Source of the DNA: VFKU01 sp038916785
GTDB taxonomy: Bacteria; Hydrogenedentota; Hydrogenedentia; Hydrogenedentales; GCA-2746185
DNA length: 64,000 nucleotides
NCBI GenBank assembly: GCA_038916785.1
Contig: JBCLBO010000004.1
Span: 1 to 64,000, forward strand
Direction of reading: 5' to 3'
Below are positions 16,397 to 25,541 of the stretch, one piece after another. A program made the position numbers and the translations under genes. How positions within the stretch are numbered: position 1 is the stretch's first letter; every line of letters begins with the position of its first letter. Under the pieces are notes generated by a model, which had not been told where the DNA came from, did not search any database, and was given only the letters and a program-made list of their open reading frames with translations.

Positions 16397-18003
16397 GGCG
16401 CGGAGATCCCGGAGCGCACCGAGGCAGGCATCAGCAGCGCGAGCACGAGAAGCGAGGCGCACAGCGCGTCGATGATCCACGGCGCGTAGCGCTGGAACGC
16501 GAGGAGCGGTTGCGGCTCGGCGCTGGGCAAATCAAAGGCGCCGGCGAGCCGGGCCATGATCAGCGCGTCGGGCGGCGGATCGGTTTCGAGCGGGTAGAGT
16601 TGGTCGCCGCTCGCGGCCCAGAGGTCTACGGGCGTGAAGCGGCCATAGGCGTCAAAGACGCCGGCGATACCGGTGTTGGCGGCGTGCACGAGCGGCAGGC
16701 GCGTTTCGACGGCACGCACTCGCGCGATTTCGAGTTCCTGCGGGATAGCGGTGCTGCGTCCGAACCACGCTAGGTTGGTCGCCACCACGAGGAAATCCGC
16801 GCCGTCCCGGCGCAGGCGGTTCGACATGGGCGAGAAGAGGACCTCGAAGCAGATGAGCGGGCCGAGTTTTCGGTCGCCGACTCTCATCACCACGGGTTCA
16901 GTGCCCGCGTCGAGATTGCCAATGCTGGGCACAAGCTTCGTGATGAAGGGGAGATGCTCCGAGAGCGGGACGTATTCGCCGAAGGGGGCAAGATGGATCT
17001 TGTCGTACCATGCGGAAATTTCGCCGGACTCTTCCATGAGTAGCGCGGAATTATAGTTTCGCGTGAGCTCGGTGCGGCCGGCGCCTGCGAAGAGCGCGAA
17101 ATGGCCGTCGCGCACGGTGCGCGTGAGTAAATCCTGCACGGGGGCGGAGTCGATGTCGGCGAGGATGAGCGCCTCGGGCCAGACCATGAGGTCGAGGCCG
17201 GAGCGCGCGGCGAGCGCGAGCGATTTTTCGGAGGCGTTGCGGATGGTCTCGTAGCGATACTCCGGGTCCCACTTCATTTCGAGCGAGTAGTTGGATTGGA
17301 AAATCCCGACCTTGAGCGGGTCCGCGGCGGTCGTCGCGGGCTTGAGCAGCAGAAAGCCGACTCCATGCGCCGCGGCGACGACGGTGATTGCGGCGAGGAC
17401 GGGCAAAGGCCGGCGCGCGGCGACGGCTTCGGTGAGGAGCGCGTTCACCAGCGCGATCAGCAGGGAGACGGCGAGACCGGTGCCGAGCGCGGCCCATTGC
17501 AGGAGCCAGAGGTCGGGGCCTTGGGAGTACGCGAGCGAGCTCCAGCCGAAGCCGGTGAAGACGGTCGATTGCGCGTGCTCCATGGCGACCCAGAGCAGAG
17601 CGAAGGTCAGCGGCCCGCCGAGCCGCCGGTTGCGATCGCCGATCCAGCGCCAGGCCAGGCCGGCCACGGCCCAGAAAAGCGCGAGGACGACGCAGAGGAG
17701 TTGCTGGCCGAGGACGGCCCAGCCGCCGGCCCACATGATGTTGGCGAGGAGCCATTGGAGCACGAGGACGTGAAAGACGAAACCCGCGACGAAGAAATGG
17801 AGCGCGGCCTGGAGCGGCGGGAGGGTGCGCGCGCGCCAAAGGAGCGGGACGAGCGCGAACCACGCGAGATAGAAGACGTGGAACCGCGGGAAACAGAACG
17901 AGAGCGCGACGCCCGACACGATGGCCGGGCCGTAAATTCGAAGTGTCCCCCTCATTGTCGCGCCAGTCCCCGGCGATTGGTCTTTGGCCGTTGCGGCCCC
18001 CAC
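16393..18003 (-). CDS. lnt: Apolipoprotein N-acyltransferase
   Basis: Lnt adds the third acyl chain to lipoproteins at the periplasmic face of the inner membrane; its presence supports a diderm cell. The 536-residue protein has an N-terminal block of membrane helices and a C-terminal nitrilase-type domain. The catalytic triad is visible: Glu277 in VWPEALI, Lys335 in YDKIHLAPFGEY and Cys386 in CFEVLF. The GTG at 18003 lies 6 bp after the upstream secretin gene's stop; an ATG at 17955 that opens MRGTLRIYG is an equally plausible start. It overlaps murJ by four bases. Confidence 0.93.
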   Translation of the reverse strand: MGAATAKDQSPGTGATMRGTLRIYGPAIVSGVALSFCFPRFHVFYLAWFALVPLLWRARTLPPLQAALHFFVAGFVFHVLVLQWLLANIMWAGGWAVLGQQLLCVVLALFWAVAGLAWRWIGDRNRRLGGPLTFALLWVAMEHAQSTVFTGFGWSSLAYSQGPDLWLLQWAALGTGLAVSLLIALVNALLTEAVAARRPLPVLAAITVVAAAHGVGFLLLKPATTAADPLKVGIFQSNYSLEMKWDPEYRYETIRNASEKSLALAARSGLDLMVWPEALILADIDSAPVQDLLTRTVRDGHFALFAGAGRTELTRNYNSALLMEESGEISAWYDKIHLAPFGEYVPLSEHLPFITKLVPSIGNLDAGTEPVVMRVGDRKLGPLICFEVLFSPMSNRLRRDGADFLVVATNLAWFGRSTAIPQELEIARVRAVETRLPLVHAANTGIAGVFDAYGRFTPVDLWAASGDQLYPLETDPPPDALIMARLAGAFDLPSAEPQPLLAFQRYAPWIIDALCASLLVLALLMPASVRSGISAP

Positions 18004-18009
18004 GTGACC

Positions 18010-19056
18010 TTAGCGTTCCTTCTGCATCAAGTCAATTTCGGTTTCGAGGGTCGATTGATTTTGCCAATTGCCGTTCTTCCAGAAGTCGAGCGCCGTCTGC
18101 GAGGAGGGCGTCAACTTGCGCAGGTCGACCACCGTGGGCGCGACGAAGATGAGCAGGTGGACGTTCTGCACTTCGGAGCGGCGGCCGCGGAAGGGGATGC
18201 CGAGGATGGGGACCTTGCCGATGATGGGGACCCGGCGCTCGGTGCGGCGCGTGACGCGGCTGGAGAGGCCGCCGATGACGAGGGCCTGGCCGTTGGGCAC
18301 GAGAACGGTTCCCGTCTGCGAGCGCTTGGCGAAGACGGGCAGGTCGATGCCGCGCACGTTGTCGATCCGGGAGACGTCGGTCACGTTGAGTGTCTTGATA
18401 TTGAGTTCGACGAGGTTGTCGGTGCGAACGGTGGGGATAATGTTCATGTTGACGCCGATGTTCTGGAAGGCGACGACTGTCTGGGCCATGCCCCGCGTGT
18501 CGTATTGGATGCTCTGATACGGGACCTTGCCGCCCGCCTGAATGTCGGCGGCCATGCCGTCGATGACCAGGAGTTCGGGCTTTGAGATGAGATCAACGTC
18601 GTTGTTGCGCTCGATACTGCGGAAGATGCCGTCAATGCGGCCGAAGTCACCGGAGACGATCGAGAAGGTCATCCCCGCGCCGCTCTGGGTTTGCACGCCA
18701 TCGCCCAGAGTGCCGGAAAGGTCAGGCCGAAACGGCGGCGGAAAGGCGGAGGAGTCCGGCGCGGGCAGGGTGACCCGAAAATCCGGACTGAGCGGATCGA
18801 AAACATTCGTCGAGACTTGCTGTATCGGTCCACCGTCGTCGGCATTCCGCGTGTAGGAGAGGTTGGTGCCGATGTCGCGCAGTCCCTGTTCGTTCGTCTC
18901 GCTGATCCACACGTGCATCTGCACTTGGCGAAATGAGGCGGGGGCCGCGGAGGGCGCCGTGAATTCCGGCGTGACGGGCGTGACGGGCGTGTCGGCAGCG
19001 ATTGCGCCTTCGGCGAACAAGACGGCGCAGGCGGTGAACCCAAGGGCGCGGATCAT
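18010..19056 (-). CDS. Short secretin-domain protein
   Basis: This 348-residue protein has a signal peptide (ALGFTACAVLFAEGAIA) and a C-terminal type II/III secretin-like domain. Recognisable parts are LISKPELLVIDGMAADIQAGGKVPYQS, VGVNMNIIPTV-like strands, GQALVIGGLSSR and the closing RRVPIIGKVPILGIPFRGR, then HLLIFVAPTVV. It lacks the usual chain of N0-N3 periplasmic domains, being about half the length of GspD or PilQ. Its ATG overlaps the stop of the upstream secretin-like gene (ATGA). It may form an outer-membrane ring with that protein. Confidence 0.82.
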   Translation of the reverse strand: MIRALGFTACAVLFAEGAIAADTPVTPVTPEFTAPSAAPASFRQVQMHVWISETNEQGLRDIGTNLSYTRNADDGGPIQQVSTNVFDPLSPDFRVTLPAPDSSAFPPPFRPDLSGTLGDGVQTQSGAGMTFSIVSGDFGRIDGIFRSIERNNDVDLISKPELLVIDGMAADIQAGGKVPYQSIQYDTRGMAQTVVAFQNIGVNMNIIPTVRTDNLVELNIKTLNVTDVSRIDNVRGIDLPVFAKRSQTGTVLVPNGQALVIGGLSSRVTRRTERRVPIIGKVPILGIPFRGRRSEVQNVHLLIFVAPTVVDLRKLTPSSQTALDFWKNGNWQNQSTLETEIDLMQKER

Positions 19057-20357
19057 GGGGCCTTGCTCCCCGTGGGCTCTTGAGGCTTTGTTTTGGCGTC
19101 GGCGGGTTTAGTCTTGGAGTTGTCCGATTTGCCCTTGAGCTCTTCAGACTTGACGCCCACGGGCATTCCGCGGTCCAGAGAGTCATCGTTCGGGGTGAGG
19201 ATGCCCGCGAGTCCTTGCGCGACCTCCACTATGACGTCGGCGGGGGAGCGGCGCTTGTTGGCTTCCTGCTGCACGAAGCCAAGGTCGTCCGAGAGGGAGA
19301 ATGCGGGTCGCCACGTTTCCGCCTTGATGAGAAACGCAAGTTCGCGGCGCGACTCATCGGCCTTGCGGCTGCCGAGCGTGGCGGAGATGGGCGTAGCGCC
19401 AATATTGCCCGAGGCCAGGCCTTGGACGAGGCCGATCGCGGCGTTTTCGGCCTGGGCGATGAGTGGCGCGGTGGCGATACTCTTGGATTCCGAGTTGCGG
19501 TAGAGACCGCCGAGCAGCAGGACCTGCCCGTGACGGACCCATACATTGGTCGAGATGCTGCGCGAGATGAATTCGGGAACGGTAATGGCATTTTCGCCAT
19601 CGGAAAAGTTCTCATTCGCCGAGGTAAGTCCGACCACGATACGCTGGCCTTCTTCCTTGACGATGGCGCGCACCGCAAGGCGGATGTAGGTGTCATCGTG
19701 GGTCGACCAGTTTCCGTCGTCGTCGATCACTTCGGGCACGAAGACGGCTAGGTTGACCCCGGTGTCCTCGAATTCCGTGACTTGAACGATGGTGGAACCG
19801 ACGACTCGCGTGGACTCGTAGGGGATTTTCTGCGTGGTCTCGACTACGCTGGGGATCGTAGAGGCGACCTTGACCATCACGTGTGGCCGGGAGAGGATGA
19901 AGGCGCGGTTCTCGTTGACCAGCGCTTGGAGGAGCACTTCAAGTTCGCCGCCGCTGAAGTTGATCTGGTCGAGGAAGACCGTGAGGCCGCCGGCGGTGGT
20001 GGTGGGGAAGGTGAGATCGACGGTACCTATACCCGATCCATTGTCGGGCACGACTTCGCCGGCCGGGCCGCGCGAGGCGGAAGAGAAGTAAGCGCTGAGG
20101 CCGGTCTCGACGCCCTTGGTGGTTTGGAACTCGATGATTTTCACGGAGACGACGACCTGCTCTGGTGGCTTTTCGACCGGCGCGGCCGGCGCGACTGGCG
20201 CGGCCGGCGCCGCCGCTGGCGCAGCGGCGGGATCGGCCGCGGCGGGCGCAGGCACAGTCGCTGCGGGCGCGGGTTCCTGCGTGAAAGCGGCCGCGGATCC
20301 CGCAAGCGCGAACGCGGCCACACATCGCCGCACGCCTGGTTGATTCAAAACCTTCAC
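19053..20357 (-). CDS. Secretin-domain protein with Ala/Pro linker
   Basis: The protein (434 residues from the GTG at 20357, preceded by AGGAG at ideal spacing) begins with a signal peptide (RRCVAAFALAGSAAAF) and an Ala/Pro-rich linker. A secretin-like core follows: AFILSRPHVMVKVASTIPSVVETTQKIPYES, DTGVNLAVFVPEV and HGQVLLLGGLYRNSESK. The final 50 residues are Lys/Ser/Pro-rich and hydrophilic. Unusually, two short secretin-core proteins are encoded side by side. Upstream in-frame codons to 20465 lie within the preceding lipoprotein gene and are not needed. Confidence 0.8.
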   Translation of the reverse strand: MKVLNQPGVRRCVAAFALAGSAAAFTQEPAPAATVPAPAAADPAAAPAAAPAAPVAPAAPVEKPPEQVVVSVKIIEFQTTKGVETGLSAYFSSASRGPAGEVVPDNGSGIGTVDLTFPTTTAGGLTVFLDQINFSGGELEVLLQALVNENRAFILSRPHVMVKVASTIPSVVETTQKIPYESTRVVGSTIVQVTEFEDTGVNLAVFVPEVIDDDGNWSTHDDTYIRLAVRAIVKEEGQRIVVGLTSANENFSDGENAITVPEFISRSISTNVWVRHGQVLLLGGLYRNSESKSIATAPLIAQAENAAIGLVQGLASGNIGATPISATLGSRKADESRRELAFLIKAETWRPAFSLSDDLGFVQQEANKRRSPADVIVEVAQGLAGILTPNDDSLDRGMPVGVKSEELKGKSDNSKTKPADAKTKPQEPTGSKAP

Positions 20358-20427
20358 TTCATTCTCCTGTCGCCGGCCCGTTCTCGCAGCGTCATGGGCC
20401 GGCGCTGAATATTCTTCGCCGGGCGCC

Positions 20428-21390
20428 CTATCGCCTGAACGACACCGAGTATTCGTAGCGGTCAATACTGTTGAGTTCGCGATAGTTGCTAAAGCGCATG
20501 CTGAAGGCGCGCGTCTCGCCGGGGGCCACGTCGCCGAAGGGCGTGGTCTGCGTGTCGTATACCGTGCTGCCGAACCCGAACAGGGTCACGGTGACGTTTG
20601 CGCCGTAGAGGATGCTCTGGCCGCGGTTCACTGCCTGGCCGGTGACTACGAAGAAGAGCGGAATCTGCGTGATCGAGTCGCGCACGGCCGGAAACGAATT
20701 GATGTTGACGACTTGGAGCGGGGTTTTCTCGGCAGCGCGGCGGCTGACCTCGGCGGGCGTGAGGATGGTGTGCGGGCCGTCGTCGCGGCGCTCGACACGC
20801 TGGCGAAAATGATCCGACGCGGCGAAGTCTGCGTCCTTGTGCGCGAGCTCGAGATAGAGGGCGCCGGCTTCGTCATATTCGCCGCGCGTCCACAGCGAAT
20901 CGGCCAGGCGCCGTTTGGCGTCGGAGGAGCCGGGCTCCGCTTGCAGCGCGGCGCGCGCCGCGCCGATCTCCCGGTCGATCGCTTCGGGCGCGGGAAAACT
21001 CGAGGCGTACAGGTGGCGCAGGCGATCGCCGGAGATGCGTGATTCGTCGGCCCATTCGCCCGCTGACGCGAGGGCGAGGTAGGCGTCGTACGCGTCGATC
21101 GCGTCGCGCAATCCGCCGAGATTTTCGTAGGCCACGCCAAGAAGATACTGGGCGTCGGCGGCCTCGCGGGTGCCGGGGTAGCGCGCGGCGATTTCGTGCA
21201 ACCGTCCCACGGCAATCGCGGAGTTGCCGCTCTGGATCAGGCGGTCGGCTTCGGCGATCGCCTGGCCCGGCGCGGGCGCATCGAAGGAATTGCTGCCCGC
21301 TTCAAAGCGCGGCGGCGATCCGGTCGAGCACGCAGTGAGGAGTGATAGGATGCCGGCTGTGCAAAAAAAGTGCGCGAGATTTCGGGACAC
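20428..21390 (-). CDS. TPR-containing lipoprotein
   Basis: This 320-residue protein starts at a GTG. The signal sequence ends in a lipobox, LLTAC, which fits lipidation by the pathway that includes the nearby Lnt. Residues 45-200 form helical repeats (AIAVGRLHEIAARYPGTREAADAQYLLGVAYENLG is TPR-like). The C-terminal 100 residues are beta-rich (VTVTLFGFGSTVYDT, GETRAFSMRF), resembling an immunoglobulin-like domain. It resembles pilotin or assembly lipoproteins of secretin systems in placement only. It precedes the two secretin-domain genes in the same operon. Confidence 0.75.
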   Translation of the reverse strand: MSRNLAHFFCTAGILSLLTACSTGSPPRFEAGSNSFDAPAPGQAIAEADRLIQSGNSAIAVGRLHEIAARYPGTREAADAQYLLGVAYENLGGLRDAIDAYDAYLALASAGEWADESRISGDRLRHLYASSFPAPEAIDREIGAARAALQAEPGSSDAKRRLADSLWTRGEYDEAGALYLELAHKDADFAASDHFRQRVERRDDGPHTILTPAEVSRRAAEKTPLQVVNINSFPAVRDSITQIPLFFVVTGQAVNRGQSILYGANVTVTLFGFGSTVYDTQTTPFGDVAPGETRAFSMRFSNYRELNSIDRYEYSVSFRR

Positions 21391-21418
21391 CAGTCGAACA
21401 CGTCCTAGTTCTGTTGCG

Positions 21419-21820
21419 TTAATTCTCGATGGCTTCCAGGACGCGCTCAGTAATGTCCGTGCAGGCCACCGGCGGATCGAGCTTGCCGAGGTAGCCTTTT
21501 TCCGCGATGAGGTCGTATTCCTTGACCTTGCCTACGTCGGAGATGGCGCGATGCACGCGGTTGGTGGCTTCGCTGATCAGAATCCAGTATTTTCCCGTGC
21601 CGCTGCCGAGTTTCCTTTTTAGGATTTCCCGGTATTCAGGAGTAGACTGGATGGCGGCTTCCGTATCGACCTCGGCCGGGCTATCGAAGCCAGCGGCGGA
21701 GCCGTAGTAGACCCGGCTGGGATCCACCTGGGAATCAGGAATCGATTGCGCGGCAACCGCGATGGCTGGAATTACAATTACAAACGCTAGCACGCTCAGT
21801 GGACGTCGTCTTCGCACCAT
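21419..21820 (-). CDS. Small exported protein heading the secretin operon
   Basis: This 133-residue protein has a signal peptide (RRRRPLSVLAFVIVIPAIAVAAQ). The mature part is amphipathic, with STPEYREILKRKLGSGTGKYWILISEATNRVHRAI and a conserved-looking DLIAEKGYLGKL segment. The ATG at 21820 has an AAAGGGG ribosome-binding site, so it is preferred over the start 27 bp upstream. I do not recognise a family. The gene lies 28 bp before the TPR lipoprotein, so it probably works in the periplasm with the secretin proteins. Confidence 0.7.
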   Translation of the reverse strand: MVRRRRPLSVLAFVIVIPAIAVAAQSIPDSQVDPSRVYYGSAAGFDSPAEVDTEAAIQSTPEYREILKRKLGSGTGKYWILISEATNRVHRAISDVGKVKEYDLIAEKGYLGKLDPPVACTDITERVLEAIEN

Positions 21821-21877
21821 TGCCCCTTTCCACGGTCCAGTCCGCAAATTCAGCGTAACCCACTCGCATGCAATGGA

Positions 21878-22078
21878 CTACGCGATTGCTCCGGACTCGT
21901 CGGCCATCCCCATGGCCTTGATTGGCCTTCCTTCCCCAACAAAACGGAGCCAAACAGACTTACGAAGAACAAGTACTGCGCTCTCCCAATCGTACCATCC
22001 GTCTCCGGGATCATGCTTGATACCCGGATGCCCGTGTCGAGCGTTGTATCTCTCGACGCAGTCCAGGGTTCCTGCCAA
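21878..22078 (-). CDS. Hypothetical small protein
   Basis: A 66-residue frame with natural composition: RYNARHGHPGIKHDPGDGWYDW, then SAVLVLRKSVWLRFVGEGRPIKAMGM. It starts at a TTG (an in-frame TAA lies 30 bp upstream) and sits between the two outward-facing genes at 21820 and 22133. Base composition is lower in GC than the flanking genes. It could be a real cytoplasmic protein or the end of a lost gene; no family is recognised. Confidence 0.35.
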   Translation of the reverse strand: MAGTLDCVERYNARHGHPGIKHDPGDGWYDWESAVLVLRKSVWLRFVGEGRPIKAMGMADESGAIA

Positions 22079-22132
22079 GGCGATTTTTTTTGCAAAAAAG
22101 GGTATTTAGGTTCCGTTACGGAGCTAAACCAT

Positions 22133-24496
22133 ATGAAAATGTCATCGATACAATTCAAAACCTTCGCGCAGGTCCGCTCCGGTTCCACGCTGATCATGGG
22201 ACTTCTTTTGGCGATGGCGGCCTCCGGTGCGCCGGATCAGGCTGGACCCGCCGAGACTCCGGTTCGACAGGTGTACGTCGTGGAGACCGCCAAATCTTCG
22301 GCGGGGCGGCTGTTTCTAGCGCCGACGGAGCCGAGGGAGGGTGTCGTCGCCGGCGTCAATCTGGCCCTTCGGGGCGTCATTCTGAGCCGCACCACCTCCG
22401 GAAGCCGGCGGATGCTGTTCGAGGTGGCATCTGCGAGCGGGGACCCGGTCTATTCGGTCGACCTGACCGTGGTGGTCGAGCCGGGCTCGGCGCCATTTGG
22501 ATTTGAGTGGTCGGCGCGCGAGGCGCCGGAGGGCGACTATGTCGCGCGGGTGCGGGTGCTGGATGCCAGGCTGGGCGAGGACGCCCGGGCGCAGTGGGAT
22601 CTAAGCGTGCGCGACTCTGGGGCCGTGGCCTCGCGCGTGGAGGCGGCGCGGGCGGAGGTCGCGCGATTGCGCCGCGAGTCGGGCGAGACGATGCCTGCGG
22701 GCGCGCGACAGGAGCTGGCGCTTGCTTCGGAGGCCCTTGCGGGCCATTCGCCTGACGACCGGCCCCTCATCGAGACGGACAGGAATGCCTCATTCGCCAT
22801 GACTACGGCGGCCCGTGTCCGCGCGAGGCTTACCTTTGGCCGATTGACCGGCGCGGCCGCGCCGGCGCCGGAAACGGGGGCCAGATCCGCGCGGAGTTTT
22901 TTCTCCGTGGCGCCTCCGGTCCGCGGCGCGATCGTGATGGGCGCGGGCGCCGATTCCGGACGGCGGCTGGCGGAGCTGGGTTTTGATTTCGTGCCGTGGA
23001 TGGGAGGCGCGAACTCGGCGTTGCCGCCGGGAGACCTTCCCGTGTTTGTGTGGCTCGCCGGGACTGAGGGCGAGGCGCAACCGCGCACGATCGAGGAGTT
23101 GCAACCCTTCCAGGGCAACGACAACGTTGCCGCGATCAGCCTGTGGAGTTCGCCGCGCGCGCCGGCGCACGACGCGCAAACCGTCGCGCAATTCAGGAAA
23201 TATGTCGAGGGGGTCTACGGCGATCGGGTGCCACTGAATCGCGCGTGGAAGCAGCACCTGTTCAGCTTCGACGAAGTCGAGTTCTGGCCGGGGATCCGCA
23301 ACCGGGCGTATCAGTACGACGTGCAATCCTTCGAGCGGCAACGCACGAGCCAGTGGTTGCTCGAGGCCGTCCGCGGCGCGGCATCGGTACTCGCGCCGGT
23401 GGCGGTGACGATCACCTTCGGCGATGGCGTGATGGCGCCGGGCGCGCCGCAGTTGGGCCTCGACCCGGAGGCATTGGCGCCCGCGCTCAGTGTGCTGCCG
23501 GTCCGTATCGCCGGCCCGCTGGACGACGCCCGCTTCGCGCAGCGCTACCCCAGGGCGAGTGCGTTGTACGCGTTGTACCACTCATTCTCGCCGGGCACGC
23601 CGTTGGTGGCGGTGCATTCGATTGACTACGACCTGAACGATCGGCTGCGGATGGATTCCGCGGCGCAGTTGCGAACGCTCGCGGTGGAGGCGGCGATCGA
23701 AGGCGTGTCTGGGCTGGCGATAGAAATGCCCGCGATCGGGGACGCGGCGCGTGGCGCGCCCGAGGCCGTCGCGGGGTTTGCCGGAGCGCTAAGAGACCTG
23801 CGGGGCGCGGACGAGGCGATCGCCGCGATTCGAGGCAGTCCGCCGCCGGTCGTGGTGCTGTGGAGTGATTCGACGAAAGCGGCCGACGACGGTGCGGAGC
23901 ATCTGGGCGCGTTGATGAACGCCTACGAGGGCTGCTCCTTCAGCGGTCAGGGCGTGAGGTTCATCACCGAGCGCCAATTGGCGAATGGACAGTGGAACGG
24001 CGTGCGGGTGCTGGTGTTGCCCGAGGTGTCCGCGCTGACGAAGGAGGCCTTCGACGGCATCGACTCGCTGATCGCCGGCGGCGCCGCCGTGATTCGCACA
24101 GAGTCGGGGCCGGTGTATGACGAGCATCGCCGCGCGCTGGGGAGGACCCTGCACGCCGGCGCGAATTCCGTGCTCGTGAGGGGGACGGGCGAAGCGCGCG
24201 ACTACCTGGACGCGATCGACGGGCTCGTGTCGCGCGGTACGCTGCCGGACACGCTGCGGGTGATCACGCGCAGCGGGTATCCGATCGAAGGCGTGAAGAC
24301 GCGCCACGCCGAGGGGGCGGGCTGCGAGTACTTGTATGTGGTGAACCTGCGCAAAGAGCCCGTCGCGTGCCGGTTGAATCGTGCGATCGGCGGGGCGACG
24401 GACATGCTCACGGGCCGCGCGGTGGAATTCCCGCGCACGCTGGATCCGCTGGACCCGATGGTGTTGCGGATCGACACGCAGACTGCTTCCGACTGA
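22133..24496 (+). CDS. Secreted glycoside-hydrolase-like protein (GH42-like architecture)
   Basis: The protein (787 residues from the ATG at 22133, GGAG 9 bp upstream) has a signal peptide (TLIMGLLLAMAASGAP). A beta-sandwich region (about 50-160) is followed by a region resembling a TIM barrel (FRKYVEGVYGDRVPLNRAW; AYQYDVQSFERQRTSQWL). Next comes a class I glutamine-amidotransferase-like flavodoxin fold, VVVLWSDSTKAADD to VRVLVLPEVSALTKEAFDGI, as in GH42 beta-galactosidases. A C-terminal beta domain ends the protein. Catalytic acids cannot be assigned with confidence, so it may be a non-enzymatic relative. Confidence 0.7.
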   Translation: MKMSSIQFKTFAQVRSGSTLIMGLLLAMAASGAPDQAGPAETPVRQVYVVETAKSSAGRLFLAPTEPREGVVAGVNLALRGVILSRTTSGSRRMLFEVASASGDPVYSVDLTVVVEPGSAPFGFEWSAREAPEGDYVARVRVLDARLGEDARAQWDLSVRDSGAVASRVEAARAEVARLRRESGETMPAGARQELALASEALAGHSPDDRPLIETDRNASFAMTTAARVRARLTFGRLTGAAAPAPETGARSARSFFSVAPPVRGAIVMGAGADSGRRLAELGFDFVPWMGGANSALPPGDLPVFVWLAGTEGEAQPRTIEELQPFQGNDNVAAISLWSSPRAPAHDAQTVAQFRKYVEGVYGDRVPLNRAWKQHLFSFDEVEFWPGIRNRAYQYDVQSFERQRTSQWLLEAVRGAASVLAPVAVTITFGDGVMAPGAPQLGLDPEALAPALSVLPVRIAGPLDDARFAQRYPRASALYALYHSFSPGTPLVAVHSIDYDLNDRLRMDSAAQLRTLAVEAAIEGVSGLAIEMPAIGDAARGAPEAVAGFAGALRDLRGADEAIAAIRGSPPPVVVLWSDSTKAADDGAEHLGALMNAYEGCSFSGQGVRFITERQLANGQWNGVRVLVLPEVSALTKEAFDGIDSLIAGGAAVIRTESGPVYDEHRRALGRTLHAGANSVLVRGTGEARDYLDAIDGLVSRGTLPDTLRVITRSGYPIEGVKTRHAEGAGCEYLYVVNLRKEPVACRLNRAIGGATDMLTGRAVEFPRTLDPLDPMVLRIDTQTASD

Positions 24497-24569
24497 GCAG
24501 CGCGCGACGCCGGTTTCCACCACAATCACCAGCAGGCGTACCCTGAAGAAAGCGGACGCCGACCTACGG

Positions 24570-24630
24570 TAGCATCGGCCTCCGGCTGTAACATCGGCCT
24601 CCGGCTGTAACATCGGCCTCCGGCCGATGG
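24570..24630. repeat. Three tandem 19-bp TARCATCGGCCTCCGGCTG repeats
   Basis: Three consecutive units (24570-24588, 24589-24607, 24608-24630) differ by one or two bases. The last ends CCGGCCGATGG, making the palindrome CATCGGCCTCCGGCCGATG. The array lies in the gap between the glycoside-hydrolase-like gene and the phosphatase gene. Confidence 0.8.
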
Positions 24631-24824
24631 AGAATGAGCCCAAGAAACCGTTTCCGTCCGCAGCCGGTCCTCTATTCCCGGCCGGCAGCCCCGGTCCGCT
24701 CGAGCTGGAAACCCATGCCCCAAAAAACCTCCGCGCCTCTCTTCCTCCGCGTGATCCAAGCCCACTTTTCCCGCGGAGAAGCGGTACAATTCCTGCCGGC
24801 CGGAAGTCGCGCCGCGAGGACGTC

Positions 24825-25541
24825 ATGAGCCAGCGGGTATATACCGTCTCCGATTTGCACCTGTTCTGCCGGCGATCGCTGGCGGAGCGGCATATGCCGG
24901 CGATCACGCGGGCCGTGGGCGACGCGGACACCTTCGTCTTTAACGGCGACATTTTCGATTTTCGCTGGAGCGTGCTTCCGACGGCGCAGGATACCGCGCG
25001 CGAAGCGGTGCGCTGGCTCGAGCGCGTGGTGCAGGGCCGGCCGGAATGCCAGTTTCACTACGTGCTCGGCAATCACGATCACGTGCAGGTGTTTATCGAC
25101 CAATTGCACGAACTGGCCGAGCGCACGCCGAATTTTTCGTGGGAACCCTACTACCTATCGATCGGCCGGGCGCTGTTCCTGCACGGGGACTGCGTGGTGT
25201 GGAAGATGGGCGCGCGCGGCCTGGAGGAGTTCCGCCGCGGGTGGCTGCAACAAGAGTCGCGCGGGGAGTGGGTGAACAAGGTCTACGACGCCGCGTTCCG
25301 CGCGCGGGTCCACTGCGCGGTCAGCCGGATGTACTATCCGCGGGCGCGCGTGATTTCGCGGCTCGCGCATTATCTGGACGACATCGGCCACGGCGCGGGG
25401 TCGGAGACGAAGGCGGTGTACTTCGGCCACACGCACCTGGCGATCGACGGGATCGAGCGTCGCGGGCAGCGGTTTTACAACGGCGGCGCGCCGATGCCGG
25501 GGCTGGCCTTCAAGGTGTTGCGCGCCGATACTCCGGCGTAA
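24825..25541 (+). CDS. Calcineurin-like metallophosphatase, UDP-2,3-diacylglucosamine hydrolase-like
   Basis: This 238-residue two-metal phosphatase resembles LpxH-type enzymes of lipid A synthesis. The metal-binding blocks are in order: SDLHLF (Asp/His) near residue 9, NGDIFDF, LGNHDH, LFLHGDCV, and GHTHLAI near the C-terminus. The ATG at 24825 begins directly before the first motif and is preceded by GCGAGGA, so the longer in-frame extension to 24627, through the repeat array, is rejected. It may act on UDP-diacylglucosamine or on another phospholipid-like substrate. Confidence 0.82.
   Translation: MSQRVYTVSDLHLFCRRSLAERHMPAITRAVGDADTFVFNGDIFDFRWSVLPTAQDTAREAVRWLERVVQGRPECQFHYVLGNHDHVQVFIDQLHELAERTPNFSWEPYYLSIGRALFLHGDCVVWKMGARGLEEFRRGWLQQESRGEWVNKVYDAAFRARVHCAVSRMYYPRARVISRLAHYLDDIGHGAGSETKAVYFGHTHLAIDGIERRGQRFYNGGAPMPGLAFKVLRADTPA

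Noticed and set aside
21850..22197. 115-residue minus-strand frame starting opposite the glycoside-hydrolase-like gene
   Set aside because: It overlaps the better-looking frame at 21878-22078 and the signal-peptide region of the plus-strand gene.
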